Below are positions 56,716 through 64,000 of a stretch of DNA of 64,000 nt, in pieces; the first letter of the stretch is position 1; the number at the start of each line of letters is the position of its first letter. The position numbers and the translations under genes were made by a program. Under the pieces are notes generated by a model. It was not told where the DNA came from. It was given only the letters and a program-made list of their open reading frames with translations, and did no database searches. Source of the DNA: Ramlibacter algicola. Lineage in GTDB: Bacteria > Pseudomonadota > Gammaproteobacteria > Burkholderiales > Burkholderiaceae_C. The stretch is from contig NZ_JAEDAO010000001.1 of assembly GCF_016641735.1 (NCBI RefSeq), forward strand, positions 62,001-126,000. Reading direction: 5' to 3'.

Positions 56716-57654
56716 GTGCCGTTAGGCACCCTCGACCGCACCCCTCCGCCCTTCTTCAAGCAGGGCCCCTCCGCGCTGTCCAAGCTGATGGTCTTCAGCG
56801 CGCTGGCGCTGTTCCTGATGGTGGCGGACACGCGTTTCAAGCTCACGCAGCCGCTGCGCGCGAGCGTCGCGACGGTGCTCTATCCCGTGCAGTGGGTCGC
56901 CCTGCAACCGGTGCTGGCACTGCGCAACGCCGGCGAGTACCTCGTCGACCTGCGCAACACCCAGCAAACCGAGGCCGCGGCGCGCGTGAAGCTCGCGCAG
57001 CAGTCGCTGCGCGCCAACCAGGTCGAGCAGCTGGAGCTGGAGAACTCCCGCCTTCGCAAGCTGCTGGACCTGCGCGGGCGGCTCGCCACCGAAGCGACGG
57101 CCGCCCAGGTGCTCTACGACGCGCAGGACCCGTACACGCGCAAGGTCGTCATCGACAAGGGCATGGCCGAGAGCGTGCTGGAAGGCTCGCCGGTCATCGA
57201 TGAATCCGGCGTGCTGGGCCAGGTCACGCGCGTGCACCCGCTGGTGAGCGAGGTGACGCTGATCACCGACCGCGACCAGGCCATCCCCGTGCTGAACACG
57301 CGCACCGGTGCGCGCAGCGTCGCCTACGGCGAGCCCAGCGGCGCGCATGCGGGCGCGCTCGAACTGCGCTTCATGGCCGACAACGCCGACGTGCAGCCCG
57401 GCGACGTGCTCACCACCAGCGGCGTGGACGGCGTCTATCCCGCGGGCCTGCCGGTCGCCAAGGTCGCCAAGGTCGAGCGCCGCGCGGATTCCGCCTTCGC
57501 GCGCATCTGGTGCCAGCCGCAGGCGCTGGTCGACGGCGCGCGGCACGTGATGGTGCTCAAGCCGGTGCAGGCCCAGATCCCGCCGCGGCCGCCGGTCGAG
57601 GCGCCCACGCCGCAGCCGCGCGTGAAGAAGGGCGTGGGAGGGCCGGCGCCATGA
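56716..57654 (+). CDS. mreC: Rod-shape determining protein MreC
   Basis: 312 residues. A GTG start at 56716 is used (PLGTLDRTPPPFFKQG). A single membrane helix (about 27-47) is followed by a coiled coil (about 80-115, AARVKLAQQSLRANQVEQLELENSRLRKLLDLR), then the two beta-barrel periplasmic domains (DAQDPYTRKVVIDKG, GVLGQVTRVHPLVSEVTLITD). The tail PPRPPVEAPTPQPRVKKG is disordered. MreC links MreB to PBP2. An intergenic repeat separates it from mreD. Confidence 0.95.
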   Translation: MPLGTLDRTPPPFFKQGPSALSKLMVFSALALFLMVADTRFKLTQPLRASVATVLYPVQWVALQPVLALRNAGEYLVDLRNTQQTEAAARVKLAQQSLRANQVEQLELENSRLRKLLDLRGRLATEATAAQVLYDAQDPYTRKVVIDKGMAESVLEGSPVIDESGVLGQVTRVHPLVSEVTLITDRDQAIPVLNTRTGARSVAYGEPSGAHAGALELRFMADNADVQPGDVLTTSGVDGVYPAGLPVAKVAKVERRADSAFARIWCQPQALVDGARHVMVLKPVQAQIPPRPPVEAPTPQPRVKKGVGGPAP

Positions 57655-57661
57655 GAGTCGA

Positions 57662-57733
57662 CGGGCCGCCCCTAGACTCGAAGGCCCCCTCCGGGGGCAG
57701 CGCAGTACACGCAGTGACAAGCGTGGGGGTCCT
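57662..57733. repeat. Dispersed palindromic repeat (copy 2), between mreC and mreD
   Basis: GCCCCC-TCC-GGGGGC (57684-57698) followed by AGCGCAGTACACGCAGTGACAAGCGTGGGGGTCCT, matching the layout of the copy inside the end of gatA. It occupies nearly all of the 79-bp mreC-mreD gap and ends at the mreD ATG. A hairpin here could weaken read-through into mreD or stabilise the mreBC mRNA. Confidence 0.7.
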
Positions 57734-58252
57734 ATGATCATGCGTCCTGGGCAGCAGTTGCTGCTGCCGGCGAACCCGTTCTTCATCTGGTTCAGCCTGC
57801 TGTGCGCGCTGCTGCTGAACATGCTGCCGTTCGGCCGCGTCGCGTGGATGCCGGACATCCTGGCGATCACGCTGGTGTTCTGGAGCGTGCACCAGCCGCT
57901 GCGCGTGGGCATCGGCGCCGCGTTCCTGTTCGGCATCTGCATGGACGTGCACCAGGCGTCGCTGCTCGGGCAGCATGCGCTGGCGTACACCGCCCTGACC
58001 TTCTTCGCCATCACCATCCACCGGCGGCTCCTGTGGTTCACGGTGCCGTCGCAGGCGGTTCAGGTGCTGCCGCTGTTCCTGGCCGCGCATGCCATCGAGC
58101 TGGCCATCCGCATGATTGCCGGCGGCATCTTCCCCGGCACGTCGCTGCTGCTCGCGCCCGTGATCGAAGCCGCGCTTTGGCCGGTCGTGACGGTCGCGCT
58201 GCTGGCGCCGCAGCGCCGCGCGCCCGATCCGGACGAAAATCGGCCGCTCTAG
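57734..58252 (+). CDS. mreD: Rod-shape determining membrane protein MreD
   Basis: 172 residues, about five membrane helices, with the family opening PANPFFIWFSLLCALLLNMLPFG and the conserved WMPDILAITLVFWSVHQPLRVGIG. It works with MreC and PBP2 in the elongasome. ATG 57734 (MIMRPGQ) is used; a second in-frame ATG is at 57740. No clear ribosome site: GGGGGTCC from the repeat precedes it. mrdA starts 13 bases after the stop. Confidence 0.92.
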   Translation: MIMRPGQQLLLPANPFFIWFSLLCALLLNMLPFGRVAWMPDILAITLVFWSVHQPLRVGIGAAFLFGICMDVHQASLLGQHALAYTALTFFAITIHRRLLWFTVPSQAVQVLPLFLAAHAIELAIRMIAGGIFPGTSLLLAPVIEAALWPVVTVALLAPQRRAPDPDENRPL

Positions 58253-58264
58253 CGAGCCCCGCCC

Positions 58265-60340
58265 ATGACCGAACTGCGCAACGTCGAAGCCGATCTCTCG
58301 CGCTTCCGCGCACGGGTGCTCGCGGCCAGCCTCGTGGTGCTGGTGTGCTTCCTGCTGCTGGCGGCGCGGCTGGTGTGGCTGCAGGTGTTCCGCCACGAGG
58401 ACCTGAGCGAGCAGGCGGAGAACAACCGCACGTCCATCGTCCCGATCGTGCCCAACCGCGGCCTGATCACGGATCGCAACGGCATCGTGCTGGCCACCAA
58501 CTACTCGGCCTACACGCTCGAGATCATGCCGACGCGGCTGTCGCAAAGCCTGGACCGCACGATCGACCAGCTCGCCGAGGTCGTCGACATCCAGCCGCGC
58601 GACCGCCGCCGCTTCAAGAAGCTGCTGGAGGAGACCAAGGGCTTCGAGTCGTTGCCGATCCGCACCAAGCTCACCGACGAGGAAGTGGCGAAGTTCGCCG
58701 CGCAGCGCTATCGCTTCCCCGGCGTGGACATCAAGGCGCGCCTGTTCCGCAGCTACCCGTACGGCGAGCTCGCCAGCCACGTGATCGGCTACATCGGCCG
58801 CATCAACCAGGCCGAGAAGCAGCAGCAGGAGGACTGGCCCGAGGAGGACCAGGCCAACTACCGCGGCACCGAGTACATCGGCAAGCTGGGCGTCGAGCAC
58901 AGCTACGAACGGCAGCTGCACGGGGTGACCGGCGTCGAGCAGGTCGAGACCTCGGCCGGCGGGCGCGCGGTGCGCAAGCTCGCCAGCAGCTCGGCGACGC
59001 CGGGCAACACGCTGAAGCTGTCGATCGACATCCGCCTGCAGAAGCTGGTGGAAGACCTGTACGGCAACCGGCGCGGCGCGCTGGTGGCGTTGGACCCGCG
59101 CACGGGCGAGGTGCTGGCCTTCGTCTCCAAGCCGACCTTCGATCCCAACCTGTTCGTCGACGGCATCGACACCGACAACTGGCAGGCGCTCAACGAGTCC
59201 ATCGACAAGCCGCTGCTCAATCGCGCGCTGCGCGGCACCTACCCGCCCGGCTCCACCTTCAAGCCGTTCATGGCGCTCGCGGCGCTCGAGACCGGCAAGC
59301 GCCGCCCCGAGCAGGCGATCAGCGACCCGGGTCACTTCTGGTTCGGCGGCCACAAGTTCCGCGACGACAAGCCGGAAGGCCACGGCACGGTGGACATGTA
59401 CAAGTCGATCGTCCAGTCCTGCGACACCTACTACTACCTGCTGGCCAACGACATGGGCGTGGACCTGATGCACGACACGCTCAGCCACTACGGCTTCGGC
59501 GAATACACCGGCATCGACATCGCCGGCGAGGCGCGCGGCCTGCTGCCGTCCACGGCGTGGAAGCGCAAGGCCTACAAGAAGCCCGAGCAGCAGCGCTGGT
59601 ACGCGGGCGAGACGATCTCGCTGGGCATCGGCCAGGGCTACAACAACTTCACCGTGCTGCAGATCGCCAACGCGACGGCCACCATCGCGAACAACGGCGT
59701 GCGCATGAAGCCGCACCTGGTGCGCGAGATCGTCGACGTCGGCACCAAGCAGGCGGAGGCCGTCGCGCCGGTCGAAGCGGACCCGCTGCGCGTCAAGCCG
59801 GAGAACCTGGCGGTGATCCGCAAGGCGCTGGTGGGCGTGAACATCGAGGGCACCGGCGCGTCGGCGTTCCGCGGCGCGGCCTACACCAGCGGCGGCAAGA
59901 CCGGCACGGCGCAGGTGATCACGATCGCGCAGGGCGCGAAGTACAACGCCTCGCAGCTGGACGAGCGCCACCGCGACCACGCGCTGTACATGGCGTACGC
60001 GCCGGCGGACAACCCGCAGATCGCGCTGGCGCTGGTGGTGGAGAACGCCGGCTTCGGCGGCGCCAACTCGGCGCCGATCGCGCGCCGGGTGTTCGACTAC
60101 TGGCTGCAGGGCCTGTACCCGAACGACGAGGACATCGCCCTGGTGCAGAAGGGCCAGGCGCAGGCGCCGGTGGGCAAGCCGCGGCCGGCGTCGGAGGTCG
60201 GTTGGCCGCCGGGAACCGGCAACGTGCCCGTCGCGCAGGCGCCGGCGGCCGCGGCGTCATCGGCCGCCAGCGCGCCCGTGCAGGCAACCACGTCGCTGCC
60301 CGCCGCGAGCGCGGTGCCGGTGCGGGCCGCAGCGCGCTAG
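58265..60340 (+). CDS. mrdA: Penicillin-binding protein 2 (elongasome transpeptidase)
   Basis: 691 residues. N-terminal membrane helix VLAASLVVLVCFLLLAARLVW, pedestal domain beginning NRTSIVPIVPNRGLITDRNG, and transpeptidase domain with SxxK in YPPGSTFKPFMAL (Ser nucleophile near residue 331), SCD-type second motif, and KTG in SGGKTGTAQ. The C-terminal Ala/Pro tail is low complexity. It crosslinks peptidoglycan during elongation. Usually rodA follows in this family's operon, but here the next gene is on the other strand. Confidence 0.95.
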   Translation: MTELRNVEADLSRFRARVLAASLVVLVCFLLLAARLVWLQVFRHEDLSEQAENNRTSIVPIVPNRGLITDRNGIVLATNYSAYTLEIMPTRLSQSLDRTIDQLAEVVDIQPRDRRRFKKLLEETKGFESLPIRTKLTDEEVAKFAAQRYRFPGVDIKARLFRSYPYGELASHVIGYIGRINQAEKQQQEDWPEEDQANYRGTEYIGKLGVEHSYERQLHGVTGVEQVETSAGGRAVRKLASSSATPGNTLKLSIDIRLQKLVEDLYGNRRGALVALDPRTGEVLAFVSKPTFDPNLFVDGIDTDNWQALNESIDKPLLNRALRGTYPPGSTFKPFMALAALETGKRRPEQAISDPGHFWFGGHKFRDDKPEGHGTVDMYKSIVQSCDTYYYLLANDMGVDLMHDTLSHYGFGEYTGIDIAGEARGLLPSTAWKRKAYKKPEQQRWYAGETISLGIGQGYNNFTVLQIANATATIANNGVRMKPHLVREIVDVGTKQAEAVAPVEADPLRVKPENLAVIRKALVGVNIEGTGASAFRGAAYTSGGKTGTAQVITIAQGAKYNASQLDERHRDHALYMAYAPADNPQIALALVVENAGFGGANSAPIARRVFDYWLQGLYPNDEDIALVQKGQAQAPVGKPRPASEVGWPPGTGNVPVAQAPAAAASSAASAPVQATTSLPAASAVPVRAAAR

Positions 60341-60368
60341 CGCGAGCCGCGCGCGGGGTCGCCGCGCA

Positions 60369-61571
60369 TCAGCCCTGGCCGCCCAGCACGCTGCCGAACA
60401 GCTGCCACTGCTTGCCGTCGAACTTGGACAGCTGCGCCTGGTCGACCGGCGCGTGGTCGGACGGGCTGGTGTTCATCGCGATGCCCGGCAGCAGCAGGCC
60501 GGACTTGAAGTTCTTGATGCTCTCGGCCTGTTTCTTGATGTTCTCGCGCGAGATGTCGTTGCCGCACTGCTTGAGCACCTGCACCATCAGTTCGGCGGCG
60601 AGCACGCCGTAGATGTTGCTGGCGTCGGCCGGGTTGCCGTCGCGGTAGTACTTGCCCATGAAGCCGCGCCACTGCAGCATGGCCGGGTCGTCCTTCCACT
60701 GCGGGTCGTTGGCGTCCTTGTAGTACTGCACCGTGATCAGGCCGACCGACTTGTCCAGGCCCGCGGGCGTGAGCACCGAGCCGACCGAGGCGCCGACGTT
60801 GTTGATGAACTGCAGCGGCTTCCAGCCCACGTCGGCCACCTTGCGGATCGACTGCGCGGCGAACTTGGGCGTCGTGATGTTGATGAAGGTGTCGGCACCG
60901 GACGCCTTGAGCGACAGGATCTGCGAGTCGACCGTGGGATCGGTCACCTCGTAGGTCTGCTCGGCGACGATCATCTTGGCCTTGTCGCCCGTGAGCACGC
61001 GCTTGACGCCGGCCAGCACGTCCTTGCCGTAGTCGTCGTTCTGGTAAAGGATCGCGATCTTCGCGTTCGGCTTTTCCTTGAGGATGTAGCGCGCGTAGAT
61101 CTCGCCCTCGGTCTGGTAGCTCAGGTTGAAGCCGAAGGTCCAGGGGAAGCCTTTCGGGTCGTTCCACTTGGTGGCGCCAGTGGCGACGAACAGGTGCGGC
61201 ACCTTCTTGGCGTTGACGTACTTGTGGATCGCCGAGTTGCTGGGCGTGCCCAGCGTCTGGAACAGCGCCAGCACCTCGTCCTGCTCGACCAGCTTGCGCA
61301 CCTGCTCGACGGCTTTCGGCGGCGAGTAGCCGTCGTCGACGGACAGCAGGTTGACCATGCGGCCGTTGATCCCGCCGTTGTCGTTGACCATCTTGAAGTA
61401 GGCCTGCTGCACCTTGCCGATGGTGCCGTAGGCGCTGGCCGGGCCGCTGTACGGCATGGTCTGGCCCAGCTTGATCTCGCCCTTGGACTGCGCGAACACG
61501 AGCGACGGCAGGGCGCTGCTGGCGGCGGCGCCGATCAGGACCGAGCGGCGGGAAATGCGGTTGCGTGTCAT
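60369..61571 (-). CDS. Branched-chain-amino-acid-type ABC transporter substrate-binding protein
   Basis: 400 residues. A Tat-like signal peptide (MTRNRISRRSVLIGAAASSALPSLVFA) leads to a periplasmic type-I binding fold: IKLGQTMPYSGPASAYG, VNDNGGINGRMVNLL, LFQTLGTPSNSAI, AILYQNDDYGKDVL. It captures the ligand for the LivH/LivM permeases encoded upstream on the same strand. The ligand may be a branched-chain amino acid, amide or aromatic acid. GAAGGAGAGA precedes ATG 61569-61571. Confidence 0.93.
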   Translation of the reverse strand: MTRNRISRRSVLIGAAASSALPSLVFAQSKGEIKLGQTMPYSGPASAYGTIGKVQQAYFKMVNDNGGINGRMVNLLSVDDGYSPPKAVEQVRKLVEQDEVLALFQTLGTPSNSAIHKYVNAKKVPHLFVATGATKWNDPKGFPWTFGFNLSYQTEGEIYARYILKEKPNAKIAILYQNDDYGKDVLAGVKRVLTGDKAKMIVAEQTYEVTDPTVDSQILSLKASGADTFINITTPKFAAQSIRKVADVGWKPLQFINNVGASVGSVLTPAGLDKSVGLITVQYYKDANDPQWKDDPAMLQWRGFMGKYYRDGNPADASNIYGVLAAELMVQVLKQCGNDISRENIKKQAESIKNFKSGLLLPGIAMNTSPSDHAPVDQAQLSKFDGKQWQLFGSVLGGQG

Positions 61572-61582
61572 CGATCTCTCCT

Positions 61583-62587
61583 TCAGTGGGAACGGCGGCG
61601 GGTGTCCCACCGGTGGCGCAGCAGGCGGACGAGGCCCGCGACGCCGGTGGGCATGAGGTACATGAGGCCGATCAGGAACACGCCGTAGAGGGCCCACGGC
61701 GCGGCCTTGGAGATCTGGTCGGCGATGTTGGGAATGAACTGGATGAACAGCGCGCCGTAGAACGCGCCGGAAATCGAGGCCAGCCCGCCCACGACCACGC
61801 CGACCAGCAGCGTGATGGACAGGAAGATGGCGAACGAATCGGGCGACGCGAACTGCACCGCGATGGCCGACAGCGCGCCGGCGATGCCGGTGTACAGCGC
61901 CGACACGCCGAAGGTGGTGGACTTGTACAGCGCGGTGTTGATGCCCATGGCCTTGGCTGCCGTCGGCTGGTCACGGATGGCGACCAGCGCGCGGCCGACG
62001 CGGCCGCGCAGCAGGTTCCAGCCGGCCACGAAGAGCACGACGACCCAGAACAGCGTGAAGAAGTACAGCCACTGGTCCTGCGACAACGGGACGCCTTCCG
62101 GCGCATCGGGCTTGACGATCACCACGCCCATCGCGCCGCCGGTCCAGTGCTCGAAGGCCTTGTACTTGAGGATCTGCGGCATGGCGACGCCGAGCGCGAA
62201 CGTCGCGAGCGCGAGGTACAGCCCTTCGAGCCGCAACGCCGGCAGCCCGAACAGGAAACCCGCGACGAAGCACACGAGCCCCGCGACGGGAATGGTCGCC
62301 CAGTACGGCCACCCGGCCTTGTCCATCAGGATCGCCGCGGCGTAGGCGCCGATGGCGAAGAACGCGCCGTGGCCCAGCGAGATCTGGCCGTTGTAGCCGG
62401 TGAGCATGTTCAGCCCGAGGATGGCGATCGCATACGCGAGCGCCAGCGTGAGCTGGAACACGCGGTAGTTGCCCAGCACGAAGGGCAGCACGCACGCCAC
62501 CACCAGCAGCACGGCCAGGCCGATCCACTGCTTGCGGCCCAGCGCCTGGCGCGGCTTGGAGGCAGGTTGGTCGAGGACGGCAGCCAT
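61583..62587 (-). CDS. livM: Branched-chain amino-acid ABC transporter permease LivM
   Basis: 334 residues, about ten membrane helices, with LGLNMLTGYNGQISLGHGAFFAIGAYAAAIL and the permease EAA-like loop LRGRVGRALVAIRDQPTAAKAMGINTALYK, characteristic of LivM. It pairs with LivH in the membrane channel. The binding-protein gene starts 11 bases after its stop, and its own start lies 3 bases after livH. Confidence 0.94.
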   Translation of the reverse strand: MAAVLDQPASKPRQALGRKQWIGLAVLLVVACVLPFVLGNYRVFQLTLALAYAIAILGLNMLTGYNGQISLGHGAFFAIGAYAAAILMDKAGWPYWATIPVAGLVCFVAGFLFGLPALRLEGLYLALATFALGVAMPQILKYKAFEHWTGGAMGVVIVKPDAPEGVPLSQDQWLYFFTLFWVVVLFVAGWNLLRGRVGRALVAIRDQPTAAKAMGINTALYKSTTFGVSALYTGIAGALSAIAVQFASPDSFAIFLSITLLVGVVVGGLASISGAFYGALFIQFIPNIADQISKAAPWALYGVFLIGLMYLMPTGVAGLVRLLRHRWDTRRRSH

Positions 62588-62590
62588 GCG

Positions 62591-63457
62591 TCAGACCCTC
62601 GCCACGTGGACTTGGCCGAACAGTCCCGAAGGCCGCACGACCAGCACCGCCACGATGATCACCAGCGCGACGGACAGCTTCAGCTCGGTGCCGAGCACCA
62701 TGCCCACCAGGTTCTCCAGCACGCCGACCAGGAAGCCGCCGAGCACCGCGCCGCCGGGGCTGTCGATGCCGCCCAGCAGCGCTCCCGCAAACGCATAGAG
62801 CAGGATGCCGCCCATCATGTTCGGCTCCAGGAACACGATCGGCGCCACCATCATCCCGGCGACGGCGCCGATGGCCGACGCCAGCCCCCAGCCGAGCGCG
62901 AGCATCCAGCCCACGCGCACGCCGACCAGCCGCGACGACACCGGGTTCTGCGCCGCGGCGCGCATCGCGAGGCCCAGCGGCGTGAAGCGGAAGAACACGA
63001 ACACCAGCACCAGCACGCCCAGCGTCACCAGCATCGAGCCCAGCTCATGCCCCGACAGCAGGCCGCCGGCGACCAGATCGGACGGGAACGGGCTCGGGAA
63101 CGGCTTGATGGTGTACGAGTAGATCCAGCCGGCCAGGCTGTTGAAGATCACCAGCAGGCCGATGAAGACGATCACCACCGACAGCACCGAGCCGTTTTCC
63201 ACCGGCCGCACGACCACGCGCTCGATCACGACGCCGGCGGCGAACGCGATCAGCACCGTGAGCGCGAACGCAACCCAGTACGGCAGGCCGGACTGCATCA
63301 GGGTCCACGACAGGTAGGTCGCGAACATCGCGAGCTCGCCCTGCGCGAAGTTCACCAGGTGCGTGGCCTGGTAGATCATGACCAGCGCGAGCGCGACGCT
63401 CGCGTAGATGCCGCCGGTCGCGAGGCCGGAGAGCACCTGGTGCAGCAACAGGTCCAA
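62591..63457 (-). CDS. livH: Branched-chain amino-acid ABC transporter permease LivH
   Basis: 288 residues, about eight membrane helices. LSGLATGGIYASVALALVMIYQATHLVNFAQGELAMF and the EAA-like RFTPLGLAMRAAAQNPVSSRLVGVRVGWM are the LivH hallmarks. It starts with TTG at 63455-63457 (DLLLHQVL) behind AAGGAG. The ribosome site overlaps the end of livF, so translation is coupled. Confidence 0.94.
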   Translation of the reverse strand: MDLLLHQVLSGLATGGIYASVALALVMIYQATHLVNFAQGELAMFATYLSWTLMQSGLPYWVAFALTVLIAFAAGVVIERVVVRPVENGSVLSVVIVFIGLLVIFNSLAGWIYSYTIKPFPSPFPSDLVAGGLLSGHELGSMLVTLGVLVLVFVFFRFTPLGLAMRAAAQNPVSSRLVGVRVGWMLALGWGLASAIGAVAGMMVAPIVFLEPNMMGGILLYAFAGALLGGIDSPGGAVLGGFLVGVLENLVGMVLGTELKLSVALVIIVAVLVVRPSGLFGQVHVARV

Positions 63458-63470
63458 GGGCGCGGCTCCT

Positions 63471-64000
<530 letters not shown>

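Overview
The window is dense, very GC-rich bacterial DNA with almost no non-coding space. It looks like the chromosome of a Burkholderiales bacterium, most likely family Comamonadaceae (Ramlibacter/Variovorax-like). Supporting this are gatCAB facing mreBCD-mrdA across a short divergent promoter, a short PutA beside an Lrp-type regulator, a liv-type ABC transporter, and interspersed palindromic repeats typical of that family. The family-level placement is inference from gene order and repeat type. I see no rRNA, tRNA, CRISPR array, transposase or phage gene.

Layout. 1-1.5 kb: the end of an RsbQ-type hydrolase followed by a PAS histidine kinase. 1.5-9.4 kb: a GH1-like glycosidase, a DUF3617 protein, glycerol kinase, a DUF2945 protein, the divergent Lrp regulator/putA pair and a DUF378 membrane protein. 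9.4-17.4 kb: a hybrid kinase, an acidic small protein coupled to a RecQ helicase, a methyltransferase, arginase, a zinc alcohol dehydrogenase and a hypothetical. 17.4-26.6 kb: a yybP-ykoY (Mn2+) riboswitch with a TerC exporter, a UvrA2-like ATPase, phospholipase A, asparaginase, an S41 peptidase and an acyl-CoA synthetase. 26.6-32.6 kb: an accessory stretch of small lipoproteins and hypotheticals around an HCCA-isomerase-like protein and a biotinyl/carboxyltransferase fusion. 32.6-37.9 kb: a red-light sensing operon, bphO-bphP-response regulator-hybrid kinase, read on the minus strand. 38-45.6 kb: an AEC transporter, a Rep/UvrD helicase, and a poorly characterised run (secreted protein, a large protein with propeller-like sequence, zinc-ribbon membrane protein, orphan TAXI binding protein, hypothetical). 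45.6-52.1 kb: a DUF2970 protein and two multiheme cytochromes c, a MocR-like regulator, a RibD-C protein, exonuclease III, pyrE and a DUF4124 protein. 52.2-60.3 kb: gatBAC divergent from mreBCD-mrdA. 60.4-64 kb: a branched-chain amino-acid type ABC transporter whose livF runs off the end.

The window holds four sensor kinases. The most interesting leads are the RsbQ-hydrolase/kinase pair, the bacteriophytochrome operon, the uncharacterised 41-45.6 kb cluster with its shared C-terminal cysteine tail, a hydrolase-like protein lacking its nucleophile serine, and a dispersed repeat that has become the coding end of gatA.
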